Shown: positions 34,100 to 45,973 of the stretch, piece by piece
Layout of the letters: the number at the start of each line of letters is the position of its first letter
How positions within the stretch are numbered: position 1 is the first letter of the stretch
Source: Nectonema munidae
Taxonomy: Eukaryota; Nematomorpha; Nectonematoida; Nectonematidae
DNA: 64,000 nucleotides
Direction: 5' to 3'
Assembly (NCBI GenBank): GCA_030549495.1
Contig: JAUIRK010000896.1
Coordinates: forward strand, 1,337,501 to 1,401,500
Translations under genes and position numbers: made by a program
The notes under the pieces: model-generated
Databases searched by the model: none
Told to the model about the DNA's origin: nothing
What the model saw: the letters and a program-made list of their open reading frames with translations, nothing else

Positions 34100-35090
34100 A
34101 AAAAATTTTCTATTCATAGATCTCAGCTGAAAGATCACTTATTGTTCTAAAATAAGGATTTGTTTGAGTTCAACATCACGGATGATTTCAAGAGGAAAGC
34201 AACTTTTGAACTCGGATATTCCAGACTGAATATCTCTTCAAAATGTCTGTTCGAACCCAGGTTGCAGAAAATTTATTTCTGATGAAAGTAGGCCTACCAA
34301 CGAGGGATCATCATAGAATGAATAGTAAAATTAAATAATGTAAAAATGAAGTATATAGCACAAACCGATAAAGAATTTGTTGCAATAAGCATGGCCGTCC
34401 TAACGAGATATCCAATTTATTGACAGGTGAAATAAAATAGTTTATTAAAATAAAAATTAACTAAGAAAAAGAAAAGTTTATTTTTAGGTTTATATATTTT
34501 ACATGGATTGACAAGTTTGATTGATTTTTTTCACACGTTAGATTTATTCTCATTTAAAATGAACATTAGCACTAAATTCAGCATAATTGAAAATGGGTAA
34601 TATATAAATGTGTAATAAACTTTTAAATGCATTTCAAAAAAATCTTTATTTTGACACGAGTCGCCATATTTAAATAATTTCAGGTTTGATTAATTTTCAT
34701 AAAAAAGTAACATTTCCCCTAAATTCAGCATAGATGAAAATGGAAATATATGTGTAAAACATTTTTATACGTATTTCAATAAAAAAAATTTAATTTTGAC
34801 ATGAGCTGTCATATTTAAATCATTTTTTGTCAGGTTTGATTGATTTTTGTAAAAAAAATCAAAGTTACCATTAAATTCAGCATACTTGAAAATGGGTATA
34901 TGTGTAAAAAACTCTTCATACGAATTTCAACAGAAATTTTAATTTTGACATGATCTGCAATGTTTAAATCAAGGTTTGATTGATTTTAATAATAAATGAA
35001 TCTTACCACTAAATTCAGCATACTTGAAAATGGATTAATATGTGGGAAAAACTTTTTATAGGTATTTCAAAAAAAGTAACCAGGAAACAA
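34100..35090 (+). repeat. Unclassified large repeat, copy B (partial)
   Basis: Body part (34110-34400) matches the bodies of copies A and C, for example aacttttgaactcggat and gaatatctcttcaaaatg. A tandem array follows, with unit marks actaaattcagcata near 34571, 34720, 34873 and 35009 (period about 146 bp, four units). The same array lies inverted at 20995-21440 in copy A. The end block and first array are missing. Confidence 0.55.
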
Positions 35091-36554
35091 GCGAGTCTTG
35101 AGCATTCCGAATTATTGATGATCGACTGTTGTACTTACTCTTATATACTCCCGCGAAAATTCTTTCTTCCGTGAGTAGTTAAAAAAGGAACTTTTTCATC
35201 ATGAGTGTTATGCTATTCTGTTTTTTCCGATGATTAAATTTCAATTTAATGTATTATTAATCCGTGATTAAAGCAGTCAGTCTAAATGTAAGAAATAAGA
35301 TTTGGTTTTGGTTTCTAAGTCTTTTGTATAAAGAATAAATATTTTTTTCACAGGAACTGATTCTAGAAAAAAATTTCACAATTATTGAGTTTTAAGTTAA
35401 AGCGAATAGACGAGAACACAATTTAAAACAAAATTTTCTCATTAATAATTTCTCAAAAGTTGGCTACTTATCTTAATTTAAAAAAAATATATTTTCATCT
35501 TTGAAACTTATAAATGCGATAACTTAAACTTTTTTATCGTAATATTATTTAAATTTATTCAAATATGAGTTATAAAAAGGTTAATTTTTTCATTAAAATT
35601 TCAGTAAAATCTAACATGAAAAGATAATTCGATTAAGCAACTTTTTCTAAATTTCTGTATTTTGAAAAAAGAAATAATTTTATTATGTTTCACAAAGTGA
35701 TTTTAGTTGCTGTTTCTTTTTATAAAAATCATTATCTTAACATTTTGTGTCTTTCAGCCTATTTTTCCATTTAAATGATTTCTTTATCATGCTTTCCCAA
35801 CAGAGTCCAAGGGGAGCCATGTGGTGAGTTCAAAAGAAAAACTTATATGTTGATGCATTATTATTTGGGTGCCGGTATGTCAATTAACTTCATAACCTAC
35901 AACTGTTATTCATAAATAAGTAAAGAACTCATTGTAAAGGGAGCACTTTTAGTGACTGTAATGTACTAAGCTTTGACATGAAGAATTTGACACTTTTTTA
36001 AATTCAACTAAGGGACTACAAATTTAATTAAATAGCCAAAATGCGTGTCACGACTCAGTCGTCTAGAACCAGGAATATCAATTCTTCTTTATAAAAAACA
36101 AACTCAGGGTTCCTTAGGTACTCGCCAACATTTCGCTTATGGACAATTAGGCATTAATGCAATATTAACATCAGTATATTTAGAGGACGGATTGTCTTGA
36201 GGCCGAATTGGCCTGCTTGAAAACTATAATTTTATCTAGTAGGAAATCTTGTTTTTGTAGTTGGGGTTTGTGTTTTTTTAGGGGGTTCCAAGAAAAAAAA
36301 GTTGAAAAGCAATGCTTTAAATCAAAGAAGGTTATAGAATTATTTATTCGATTAAATTTTTTAATCCGAAAATAAAATTATTATATTTGGGAATAAGATT
36401 TCATGAAAGAAACATTCATCATTTATAAAGAATAACATTTTCGTAAAAAAATTAAATGAAATAAAAAGAATTTATCATCACAAAACGTAAAAAAAATAGT
36501 AATAACGCGATGATAAGAGATGCACCGTCTTTTAGCATTGTAAGTTGAGTTTCT
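35091..36554. other. AT-rich spacer with one dispersed repeat
   Basis: Positions about 36140-36220 (ggacaattaggcattaatgc to gaattggcct) recur at about 40485-40580. No gene seen. Possible polyadenylation signals of the gene to the right lie at about 36340 (minus-strand aataaataattc). Confidence 0.35.
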
Positions 36555-37289
36555 TCAGTCCAGCTGCTTTATGCGGCCAACGGCCACCAGACTTCCCGGC
36601 TTTATCTCCTTCCTGTTAAACGTGGAATTAATGAATTTGGCGGCTTTGTAGCCTCTGTAAATGATTTGGCTGGAAAATTCAAAAAAGTCCGAAGAAATCT
36701 TGAAAAAGGAATCACTGATGTACTCGACGTGAACGTGAGCGTAGCTCGCTTCTTCGGTGTAGAAGTCGTATATGAATAGTTTGTGCTGCTGCTCCATGCT
36801 GTAGTTGTTGAAAACGTCACAGAGGAAAGAGGAAGCGCAGCCGGAGCCCAAGGCATCAATGATTTCATCGATGCTGAAGCAGATAGAGGGACGCTCAAGA
36901 AGGTCGAGCTTTTGCAGTGTGTCTTGTATGTGATCTTCTGTTGGGAAGTAAGTGTGATACTTTTGATAAAATGAACTGTCCAACGATAACTTGGAGTGTT
37001 GCGAGTCTTTGTTGTTGTTGTTGTTGTTGTTGCCATTACCCTTTTTGGCAGCCCGGCTCCTTTCATTGATGTCGATGGCATGAAGTGAATTCCAGCGATG
37101 AAGGCCGCAAGTGGGGGTGGACGAGCCCTGAAGGCACTGCTTCGAATTCTTCAGGAACTGCACGTAAGCTTGCATAGGAATAACAAAATGTAAGAAGTAG
37201 GCTTGGTTGGAAGAGAGACAGAAGACGTAACCAGAAACGCCCCTCGACCTGATGGAATAGATGAATGTCGCTTCGCCTTCCAGCTTCAT
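36555..37289 (-). CDS. Unrecognised 244-residue host protein
   Basis: A complete intronless frame from the ATG at 37287-37289 to a TGA at 36555. An in-frame TGA eight codons upstream supports that start. GC content and codon use are well above the AT-rich flanks, the main reason to call it a real gene. A hydrophobic, cysteine-bearing part (residues about 20-55) may be a folded core. Residues 87-93 are a run of seven asparagines inside a polar linker (77-105), encoded by an (AAC)n repeat. The second half has aromatic-rich strands (KLFIYDFYTEEASYAHVHVE) and ends with a basic part (KEIKPGSLVAVGRIKQLD without the first residues). There is no signal peptide or clear membrane helix. I do not recognise the family; it is probably cytosolic or nuclear. 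Confidence 0.6.
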   Translation of the reverse strand: MKLEGEATFIYSIRSRGVSGYVFCLSSNQAYFLHFVIPMQAYVQFLKNSKQCLQGSSTPTCGLHRWNSLHAIDINERSRAAKKGNGNNNNNNNKDSQHSKLSLDSSFYQKYHTYFPTEDHIQDTLQKLDLLERPSICFSIDEIIDALGSGCASSFLCDVFNNYSMEQQHKLFIYDFYTEEASYAHVHVEYISDSFFKISSDFFEFSSQIIYRGYKAAKFINSTFNRKEIKPGSLVAVGRIKQLD

Positions 37290-39254
37290 TGAATTGTTGA
37301 CGAGCGAATGTCAATTCGGTGAATAACAATCAATCCAATAGTAAAGACCAGAAAACTCACAACAAGTTCAAATTGAAAAATAAGCAATACCAAGTGAATT
37401 GAACCTAAAATGCATTTTAAATGTGTACTGCAGTGCTGCACCTCAGCCAATTTAAAGTTCATATAAAATTTCAAAGTGATTTGAAAGCATAGACACTTTA
37501 TTCTTAAAGTACGACCAAAAAGTAAAAAGAGGAGGAAAATATAGAAAAGTTACGTTAGTCAAAATACTTTTAACCAATCAATGATCGTGTAGTATGAATA
37601 TCTCTAATTTTTTGACCCAATGATAATAAACTAATTGTGAATGAACCTAAATAACTTTAGATTGTAACTTTATCATTTGGGCCGCAGTTTGCCCTATCTG
37701 TTATATACTATGTCAAAGCTTTTCTACACAGAAAACTGTTTTCTTAATTTATTGCCCTAAGTTGGACATACTTCCGAAAAAAAAATTTGATTTTAACAAA
37801 CTTTTAAATCTTTCTTAAATAATTTCCTTAAATTCGGGCAGTTTTTACGATGCCATATTGCTATATGTCTGAGTTAAGACCCCCTGTCAATGATTAAGAT
37901 AAGAGTTCCAGTATATAAGTGTATAATTATTCGTGTGTGACTTTTCACCGAAATCCACCCTCTCAGAACTTTCAAAAATTTTCATTATTATTTGCATTAA
38001 AAACTTTAAATAATGTCATGTATTTTTTACTATTAATAGAAAAATTAAAATATTTATTTTTTTGCTCATTTTTATAAGTTCAAAAAGGTTTCCAAAATCC
38101 CAAAAATAAACCGAAATCCTTTCAGATTATTAACATTGAAAACTATTCTAAAAATATTCTATAATATTTTTACTATTTAAAAAAATTATAAATATTATTT
38201 TTTTGCTGATAGAAGTTCAATATTTAAAAAGTAATTCAATGAAATAAAGCGAAACCCTTTCAAAAACTGCAGAAACTTCGACTATTTACACAAAAAATTC
38301 TAAGCAATTTGATGATTTTTAATATTTGAAACAAAAAATATTTACTTTTTTCTGATTTTTAGAAATTCAAAAAATCAAAATGATCCGAAATAAACGAAAA
38401 TCTTATCAAAAGTTTTGGAAATTTTGTTTTTTTTTCACAAATTACTCTTAAGCAATTTTTTTACTATTTAGGAAAAAAATTAAAAATATTTTAATTTTTA
38501 AGTCAAAAAAATTAAGATAATACGAAATAAACCGAAATCTACTGAAAGCATTTACGACCCACCTGTAAAAAAATGTTGCCGACCACTGATGGAGACGCAT
38601 CTATCTATATAAATTCTGGATTGAAAAATGTAAAAAATAGTGTTGACAGATAACTTCTCAGAAGATAGCAATAATTTTGGAGCTTTAGTCATCATCATAA
38701 AACTAAACTACACTGTTAAGTTGATAAAAAAAAAGCAATTTATACAAATCTAAATTAATATTAAATATTAAAATTTAAGCAATTTTATATATCTAAAACA
38801 GATGATTTCAATTTTTGGGACACCAGTATCCCACCGGTCCTCAAAGGGTTAAAAAGTCTCGCTCGTCCATTTTTACTGATTTTTTTTCCAAATAAATAGA
38901 CTAAAATTTTCTTAAACACTCACACAACAATAGTTAGTTAACGAACAAAAATGAAAAGAGATTCACTGAATCTGAGATTGAGTTAGTTGTCATGTTTTGA
39001 GTGGTATTTACTCAAAATTTCCAAAAATTAAGGCATCAGTAACTTTAGTTTTCCGGGATTTTGTGCGGAGATTTTAATTTTCGGAGATTTTGGTAGAGGG
39101 GAAGTCTAGTTTTTGGCGATTTTGATTAGGAACGTATTGAGTTGCGCTGCTTAGAGAGAATGAGAAGCACTTTGCTCTCATATGTTTCGAGAATGTAAAA
39201 AAGATAGGATGTGATATGATGATGAACTTAATTAATTAATTAATTAAGTTGTTT
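37290..39254. other. AT-rich region with several transposon ends
   Basis: About 37678-37700 reads tgggccgcagtttgccctat, the right end of a Charlie-type hAT. About 37960-38540 holds repeated short segments around ccgaaatc and cttttaaaaattc (a decayed minisatellite). About 38560-38592 ends in tgttgccgaccactg, another hAT-type right end. About 38800-38856 is the right half of a TTAA MITE of the 4.7-7.6 kb family. Confidence 0.4.
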
Positions 39255-39684
39255 TGTGACGTTCGCACCCATTCTTTCGGATATCGTGGCCCGCCCGAAA
39301 TGCTGAGTCCAAGTCTAACTGGACTTCCATCCCACTAAACACCTATCGGCCCTTGTTACAAAAGAATAGCTATACCTTGTTATATATATTATTTTACAAG
39401 AATTTATGTGACAATATATAAATACAACTGAGTGAAAGATACAATCCTAACGCGAACGCTCCCAATTTGGGAAACAAACTTATTGTCTAGTGATAGCTTG
39501 ATTACTAACCATGTAGAATCGCGTCGCTAGAGCACTACCTAACCGTTTCTACATGGTTACTGACACACTCGTTTGCTTTCACCGTATTTTTTCTGTGCTA
39601 AACAGACTAGAGAGAGATAGAAAAACATTAATCATGATGAACAAAACTGTCATCATAACAAATCAATAACAAAGTTCCAGTTTA
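39255..39684 (+). mobile_element. Possible solo LTR (weak)
   Basis: A stretch beginning TGTGACG and ending CA, flanked by a 4-base gttt on both sides, with a TATA-like tatataaatac at about 39415. These are loose LTR-like marks. It could equally be unrelated sequence, and no internal region was seen nearby. Confidence 0.18.
39504..39560. other. Stem-loop with 13-bp perfect arms
   Basis: taaccatgtagaa and ttctacatggtta enclose about 28 bases of GC-richer sequence. It could form a hairpin in RNA or DNA. Function unknown. Confidence 0.5.
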
Positions 39685-42600
39685 CAACTACTTTGTCTTG
39701 CTTCTTATAAATTCTCATCCCTTCTAAAAAATGTTAAGTAAATGTGAGGACAGTTATCTGAAGAGTTGTCTTATAAAATCAGGTTAACTTTTTATTGATT
39801 TATTTCTTTATTTTTTAATATTTTTAAAAAAAATTCATAAATATAAACTGGGTAATTTAATTGAAGTAGGTTTTATATAGGCCAAGTCAATGGGATCCAT
39901 GAAAAAAACTAAATCATTTAGCTTTTTTGTTTTTACTATGATTTTTTTATACCTTTTTTGATGTTACAAAAATTTTGGAATTTTTACAAGTAAACATTTA
40001 AAAAGCCTATCGATAATTGGAACAATTTTAGAGATAATTTTTATCAAGTATGTATATTATATATTAGCCAGAGCTTTTTAAAATTGTATCTCTTTACACA
40101 AAATGACTATTAATTGTGAAAAAATATAAGTTTCTTGCTAGTAAAATTCATTGTAAAATGTATTGTTGTAGTTCAATAATAAAACAACTAACTAAGATAT
40201 AGCCCGGATGGTTGAGAGGTCCAATAATTTGTCTTGATATAACCTTAATTTAATATACTCATTTCTTTGATTGAATACTAGTTTTACACGCGGCTTTTTA
40301 GGCCCCATTAATACTTTGAAAACTATTCACCATGTTCAATATTTTAATCAAAATTTAATTTCCCATTTTATTCTCCCTTACCCCTGCATTTAGATAACAT
40401 TTTCTTCTTTGTTTGAAATTTTTTAATGCTATATAATCTTTATTTTCTTCTTAGGGGCGAATCGGCCTTTGTACAATTTGGCCTTCGTACAATTAGGCCA
40501 ATGGACAATTCGCTTCAAGGCAATATTAATAGCAATATATTTAGAGCGGGAATTGACCTGTCTGTAATCTAACTACAGTACAACACGCGTAACTAGGCCT
40601 CGTCTATCTGAATAAACGAAATATCCCCTCAGACAAAGTCTCATGTAAACGAATATCAAATATTTTCTTTTTGTTGTCAAATTTTAGTTGTAATTTCTAT
40701 TAGAATTTCGAACAAAAGATGTCACTCTCTTTCCCCCTGCTCTAAGAGAAAACATTGTTCAGCTAAAAAAATTCATTTGTACAAAGGTAACGGTACATTG
40801 GAGTGTTTTCATCATGTGCAATTGCACACAGCACTGGATTTAACTAGTTTTCAAATACATCATATTATAATTTGATTTTGATCATATGAATTTTAATTTA
40901 GGTTACTACTTCGCTTGAAATGTTCCTTTCCAAGGGAAGGTATAATTTTTTATAATATATATAAAAATATAGCAATTTTTATTCTGAGTTTTTAGTTGTT
41001 GGAGGTTCTGATCTATTTACTTTTTTCATGGGGTCCACAGCTGAAAAAAAGTTGTCAAAACCTGTTATGTATGAGCTCAAATGTTGTTTGAGTTTGTGAC
41101 TTTGCAAATGCTTCTGTTAAACATAAGGTGTTCCTAGATTTGGATATATTTAAATTTTACAAAAACATTTTTGCTTTTAGTAAAACACTTTTCAATTGAA
41201 TTTAGGAGGGCTAGATTATTGAAAATGTGTTTCCCATTAAAAAATTCATATATATGCCAAATAATGCTGATATATAAATAAGGAATATCGTCATAATTCC
41301 ATGCACCAAGAAAATTGAACTGTTGTGTTGATAATAATGCTTCCTATAGAATTTTAGAAAAATTCGAACCAACTCTTTTAAATACCCTTGGCCCAGCTTG
41401 CTTAAGCTTTTATAGGTGTATCTCGCTTTATTAGCCATTCTATGATAAAAACTATTTTGAATGTTTAAATACAAAAATAGATGATAAAATCTTTTGGCCT
41501 GAATATAATAATTAGTTAGAATTAACTAAAAATTTTAATTCTTGATCAGAGATCGGTCATTTATACCAGTGGATCTCAAAAAGAGCCAAGAATCGACATT
41601 GCACTAGAGAGGCGCAACAACATAAAAAATGGTATACATTGATATACTCAAAAATAGAGTATGTGCGATTGAACACTGTCTAAATCTGTCACTCCCATAT
41701 ACACATGGTGTGTAGACAAAATTTAAAAGAGAACATATGTTTAAAACTACTTTACAAACTGTCTAAAGTACAACAGATCAATAATTTTGCGAAATCTTTA
41801 AAGTTTCAATATGATATTGCTAAGCTAATTTTTTCTGCAACTTTGCTATGCGGGCCCCAAAATAAGAAGAGGCTTTATTGAAAATGAAAGAGATATGATG
41901 CATAAAATCAGAAAATAATTGCACATTTTCAAAAAGTTGAAACGTCGCTATACAAAAAAACATTCTATACAATTAATTTCTTCCTTTTATGAGAAAATAC
42001 TTTTAGATTTACTATACTCTATGAAGAAGAAGAAGTTTATTTAAAACAAAACATGAGTGACACAATGATTACATAATGTATTAATGATTATAATTTAAGT
42101 GAGTGGAATCAAACTCCATCAAAGCTGTTTGAATTAAAAAAAAAAGTAGAAGAATAACTCGAAATATAGAAAAATCAAAATGTGACACATTAAAATTAGC
42201 ATAACACGCAACAATAATAAAAAAAATATATAAAAAAACTGTGCAATCCAAAAGGTCCATGAGCTGCTTAAATGAAGTTGCACAAAGAAAAAAAATAATA
42301 CAATGCTAGATAATTCATAATATCCACATTAGGATTAGAAGATTTTATAGTTGCAAAAAAAGCATTTGTTCACTAATAAAAATATACACAAAATTTCACA
42401 ATGTTTACTATTCTATGAAACAGAAGTTATTGAAAGATTTAACCTTATAGGTTTAAATTAAATGAGTATTTTTGTGTTAATAACACCCCCATAATATTGG
42501 GATAATTGTGGTAGTTTGGAAAAATGAAGAGAGTCCAATTTTTTACTTTCTAAGAAAAAATGAGTTTTATAAAAAAAATATATAAAAAAATCTATTTGTA

Positions 42601-42769
42601 ATAAACAAGAAATAATGGTAAAGATTGTTAGGCAAAAAATCATAAACAGCATGAATAGGAAGATGTATTACAAATAAACCGATACTATGTTTCTCTTAAA
42701 GATCAAAAGAAAGATAAATAACTGTTTTTGAATATATTGGTTCATATCCTGTTTTTTGGAAATAAAATT
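39685..42769. other. AT-rich region without a recognised gene
   Basis: About 40455-40580 is a dispersed repeat with three short similar units around gtacaattNggcc and a match at 36.14-36.22 kb. About 41571 reads cagtggatctcaaaaag, resembling a hAT-type end. The open frame at 41211-41474 is AT-driven and has no recognisable domain. Confidence 0.35.
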
Positions 42770-43580
42770 CAGAACTCCTAGTAAAAGAATACAGAAGATT
42801 CAAAAAGAATGTGAAGGAGTGAAGCCAAAAAGTTTATATCCAGAACTTCTAAAAAACAATGAAGAATTTGATAGACCTCTAAATGTAAAATAAAATTAGA
42901 AACCTCATGTATAATTCTAATAAAATAAAAAGCAATTTTTACGGAAAATATTTTATTAGTTCAAATGTAATTGCATTAACATCTTTTTTTCAAGAAGTTT
43001 ATGATACTAAAGATAAACCATCACATATTATTCGTTATACTGAATATGAAATCTATGACCTGAAAAGTTTTGGCTGTTCCAATGGTAAAATGTTATTTTC
43101 AATATTGACAAAACCTTCAGCTTATGCGAGTTACATATGACTTACAACTTTCAAGCATTTAGGGTTTAAGAGAGCATAGAATAAATTATAATAATTTTCC
43201 AACATTTTCTTGTTCTATGATTATTCACTATCAAATCTTTTCAATGTTTTTCGATGAGCTCAAGCGAAATTTGTTCAAGTTTTCACCTCATATAATAGGT
43301 TCAGACAAAGAGAAATCTTTAATGTCGCTTAAAATAACGAAGAAAAATTTTTTTATCTAATTTTTGAATTAAAGGGCATGTTCAAATGATGTTACATTTG
43401 AAACTTACCAACAAAATTTTACAAGTAACGAACTTGTTCAAAATTTCTTCAATAAACAGAATTCTACGAAAACTCTAGCAAAATTTGTCTACTTCCTTTC
43501 ATTTTACATCTTTGATCGGAATAAGAAAGGAAAAAGATTTTATATAAATCCAGCTTATTGGATAGAGAAAAATGATGGTG
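42770..43580 (+). mobile_element. MULE transposase relic (second type)
   Basis: Plus-strand pieces follow the order of a MULE transposase group distinct from the FLYWCH type. They are QKECEGVKPKSLYPELL (about 42807-42857), then FFQEVYDTKDKPSHIIRYTE and YEIYDLKSFGCSNGK (42985-43088). Then come FPTFSCSMIIHY (about 43197-43232) and FFDELKRNLFKFSPHIIGSD (about 43248-43308). The last piece corresponds to the family's GTDGE segment around a catalytic acid. A long C-terminal open part (TLAKFVYFLSFYIFDRNKKG, about 43470) follows. Several frameshifts and stops are present, and no terminal repeats were found. Confidence 0.5.
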
Positions 43581-44716
43581 AAAAGTAAGTCACTTGAAAA
43601 GATTCAATGTAGCAACTCAAAAGAAAACTTCTTTGCAAAGAGGAAAAAACCTTCAAAGAGATGAAAATTTAATGATTTTTCACAATAATTTTTCTTACTT
43701 ATTATTTATTGTGTTTATATTTTTAGTAGAAATATGTCATGCATATACGAAGTCCCAATGCGCAGAAAGGAACCAAGTTCTAGATGCCTTGAAATGGGGG
43801 AGGGGGAAAGGGAATTAGCTGTCACTGGGACATCACCCGTGCTTTTACGATAGGATCTTTAGAAGCAGTTATAACTCACGATTTCCGATAGTTTTGAGAG
43901 GATTTAAAAGAATATTTTGATTCATTTTGCAATTACATACTTATGCACCACCGACTTTGTCAGAGTGGGAAAATTTTTGGACATCAAGAGAGTATCCTAA
44001 TACTCTCATCAAGAGGTATACTAATATTATCAAAATATTTTACACATTTTATTAGGGAAGAAATTTGAAAACGTATGTAAAATAAATGATTAAAATTATA
44101 TTAAAAAGTCTTTTCTTCTTTCCTTTTGCTTTGAAAATCGATCAATGACTTCATCAATTTTGATTTCTATTTTAGGGTGGACTCCAACCTTAATTTTTCT
44201 TGAATAGATTGCTGGTGGGGGGGGGGTATGCATCTCCCCTATCCCTCCCCCCCCCCCCCTCTCGGTCCATCCCTGGTTCACGGTGAGTCGCGACACATAA
44301 GGATACCCGAAGACACGTTGAAGGTTGCCGCTAAAAATATCATTAAAATACACGCATTTATTGATTTAAATTAATATTCTGCTTCAAAAATTTCAGCATC
44401 ACTTCTTTTTTATATAAAATTTTTAACTATTATTGTAGTATTCAAATCACTATATTTTATAATTATAATACAATTATGATATGATAAAACAAGAAAAATG
44501 CCTCATATTTGTGAATTATGGTGCACCTCAATAAGTGTAAATACCTTTCATTTTCTCAAAATTTAACTAAAATGTAAGAATCTCGAAGTAATCCACCCCT
44601 ATACCAATACATTTACATGTATGGCCGCTTTCTTTTATATCGATCTAGTATTATTTATTAAATATAAATAAGGTGTGAAAGTGGCATTGTTTGAGGCGAG
44701 TTAATTAAAAAGGATT
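43581..44716. other. Spacer with homopolymer tracts
   Basis: A run of G (about 44216-44225) and a run of C (about 44246-44258) lie close together. They are followed by ctctcggtccatccctg, which resembles the right end of a hAT-type element. No gene seen. Confidence 0.35.
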
Positions 44717-44720
44717 TTGT

Positions 44721-44840
44721 ATCAAGTAAAGATGAGCACTCCCAAAAATGACTGGTAAAGAAAAGCACCCCCGATTTTTGACTAGTAAAGAAAAGGACCC
44801 ATGATTTTTAATAAGTAAAGATAGGCATTCCCAATTTTAA
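44721..44840. repeat. Fourfold tandem terminal repeat of the Merlin element
   Basis: Four units of about 30 bp share the core agtaaagaNNagcacNcccNa and an nnatttttgact spacer. Only the outermost matches the right end perfectly; the others have decayed. The right end of the element has a single unit. Confidence 0.7.
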
Positions 44841-44908
44841 CTAACAGAATAAATTAGGAAAAAAAATAAAAATATAGGATCATATTTAATAAAATTGATA
44901 TTGTTATA

Positions 44909-45704
44909 TTAGAAAATAAAATTATATATTGAAATGACAAATTTATTATTAAGTTTAATCAAATTGATAGTGTACTGCAATAGTGTTACAAAATCTATAA
45001 ATTTGTCGTACTTGTTTCTTTCGTTCCACATGAATTCATGCAAATAAGAGTTCAGAAATTCTCTTTTACATCCGATCATTTGTTTTATTTTTTTTGTGTT
45101 TGTTCCAATAGCTCTCCATTGCTTGTGTATGAACGCCTGTAGTCCTATCAATAAAATTCAATGAGTGGTTAACAGTATGAGAGTAAGTCCAAAGTCTCTT
45201 TGAATGTTCCTGTATCCTTTCCATTGATCACTATGAATAATAATTGATCCTAGCACAACTACTTTTCTAATTATAGGCAACAGTGTTTCCGCATTGCGCG
45301 AGTCGACTATCTCCATATAACCGTGGGATGATGATAAAGTAGGATCAACTATTCCAAATACCCATAGAGGTTTCTGAGCATAACGTCCCCTATGGTGTTT
45401 TGGTTTATGACTAAAACAAGATTCATCAATCTGTAACGTTATGCCTGGTCCACCAAGCTTAATAGGATTGCTTTCAAAATGTTTCATACAAATTTCACGA
45501 AAAAAAACTAAACATGTCAATAACTGTCACTTTTGAAACATTCAATAACTGCATAGTCTGCAAAACACTCAGTTCCTGACACCAGTAAAATATTCCTTCT
45601 AACCACTTTTGCAAAGAAAACTTTAAAGGATAAAAAAAAGAATCTTTAAACTTGCTACATTGAAGGCATTTCAGTTCTGTTCTCAAAAGATTCTGCTGCT
45701 TCAT
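44909..45704 (-). pseudogene. Merlin transposase (ISXO2-like DDE), broken
   Basis: The N-terminal part (45495-45704) has a CxxC remnant (LKCLQCSKFKDSFF) and the segment WLEGIFYWCQELSVLQTMQL, like the family's helix-turn-helix region. The main frame (45158-45520) carries TLQIDESCFSHKPKHHRGRY with the first catalytic aspartate, then KPLWVFGIVD, then IIHSDQWKGY with the second. After a shift near 45190 the frame reads TGVHTQAMESYWNK with the catalytic glutamate. Another shift leads to REFLNSYLHEFMWNERNKY, the typical end. All three catalytic residues are kept; about three frameshifts make it inactive. Confidence 0.75.
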
Positions 45705-45753
45705 CCAGTTAATTCGTAGAAACAGGGAGTGCTCATCTTTACTTGATCCACAA

Positions 45754-45973
45754 TTTTATTTAAAAGAAAAAAAATATTTTGGTAAAGACTATTGAAGTCG
45801 AAATGTTGTTTTCTTACAAACAAAATTGTTTGAAACTTTACTATGAAATGCTTTTTTATAGCTAATTTGTTATTAGTTATGTTTATGCAAAGACGTTAAT
45901 TGTATTCAAACTAAATCATATATATCATCAAGAATTTAATCATGGTGAGGCAAAATTTAAAAAGTTCAGAAAA
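45754..45973. other. Short spacer between Merlin and hAT elements
   Basis: AT-rich, no feature recognised. Confidence 0.3.

Larger units (their letters stand above)
44717..45753 (-). mobile_element. Merlin transposon
   Basis: A 1.04-kb element with inverted ends sharing 23 identical bases (atcaagtaaagatgagcact plus ccc), 44721-44743 and 45725-45747. It encloses a broken transposase of the ISXO2/IS1016 type on the minus strand, which is how Merlin elements are defined. At the left end the terminal sequence is repeated four times in tandem with a period of about 30 bp (44721-44840). I could not find a clear 8-9 bp target duplication. Confidence 0.75.

Noticed and set aside
36602-37081. 159-residue threonine-rich minus-strand frame
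   Set aside because: Shadow of the 244-residue gene in another frame; the threonine run comes from the same AAC repeat.
39255-39684. Solo LTR
   Set aside because: Kept only as a weak feature. TG...CA ends with a 4-base flank match occur by chance often, and no internal region or second copy is visible.
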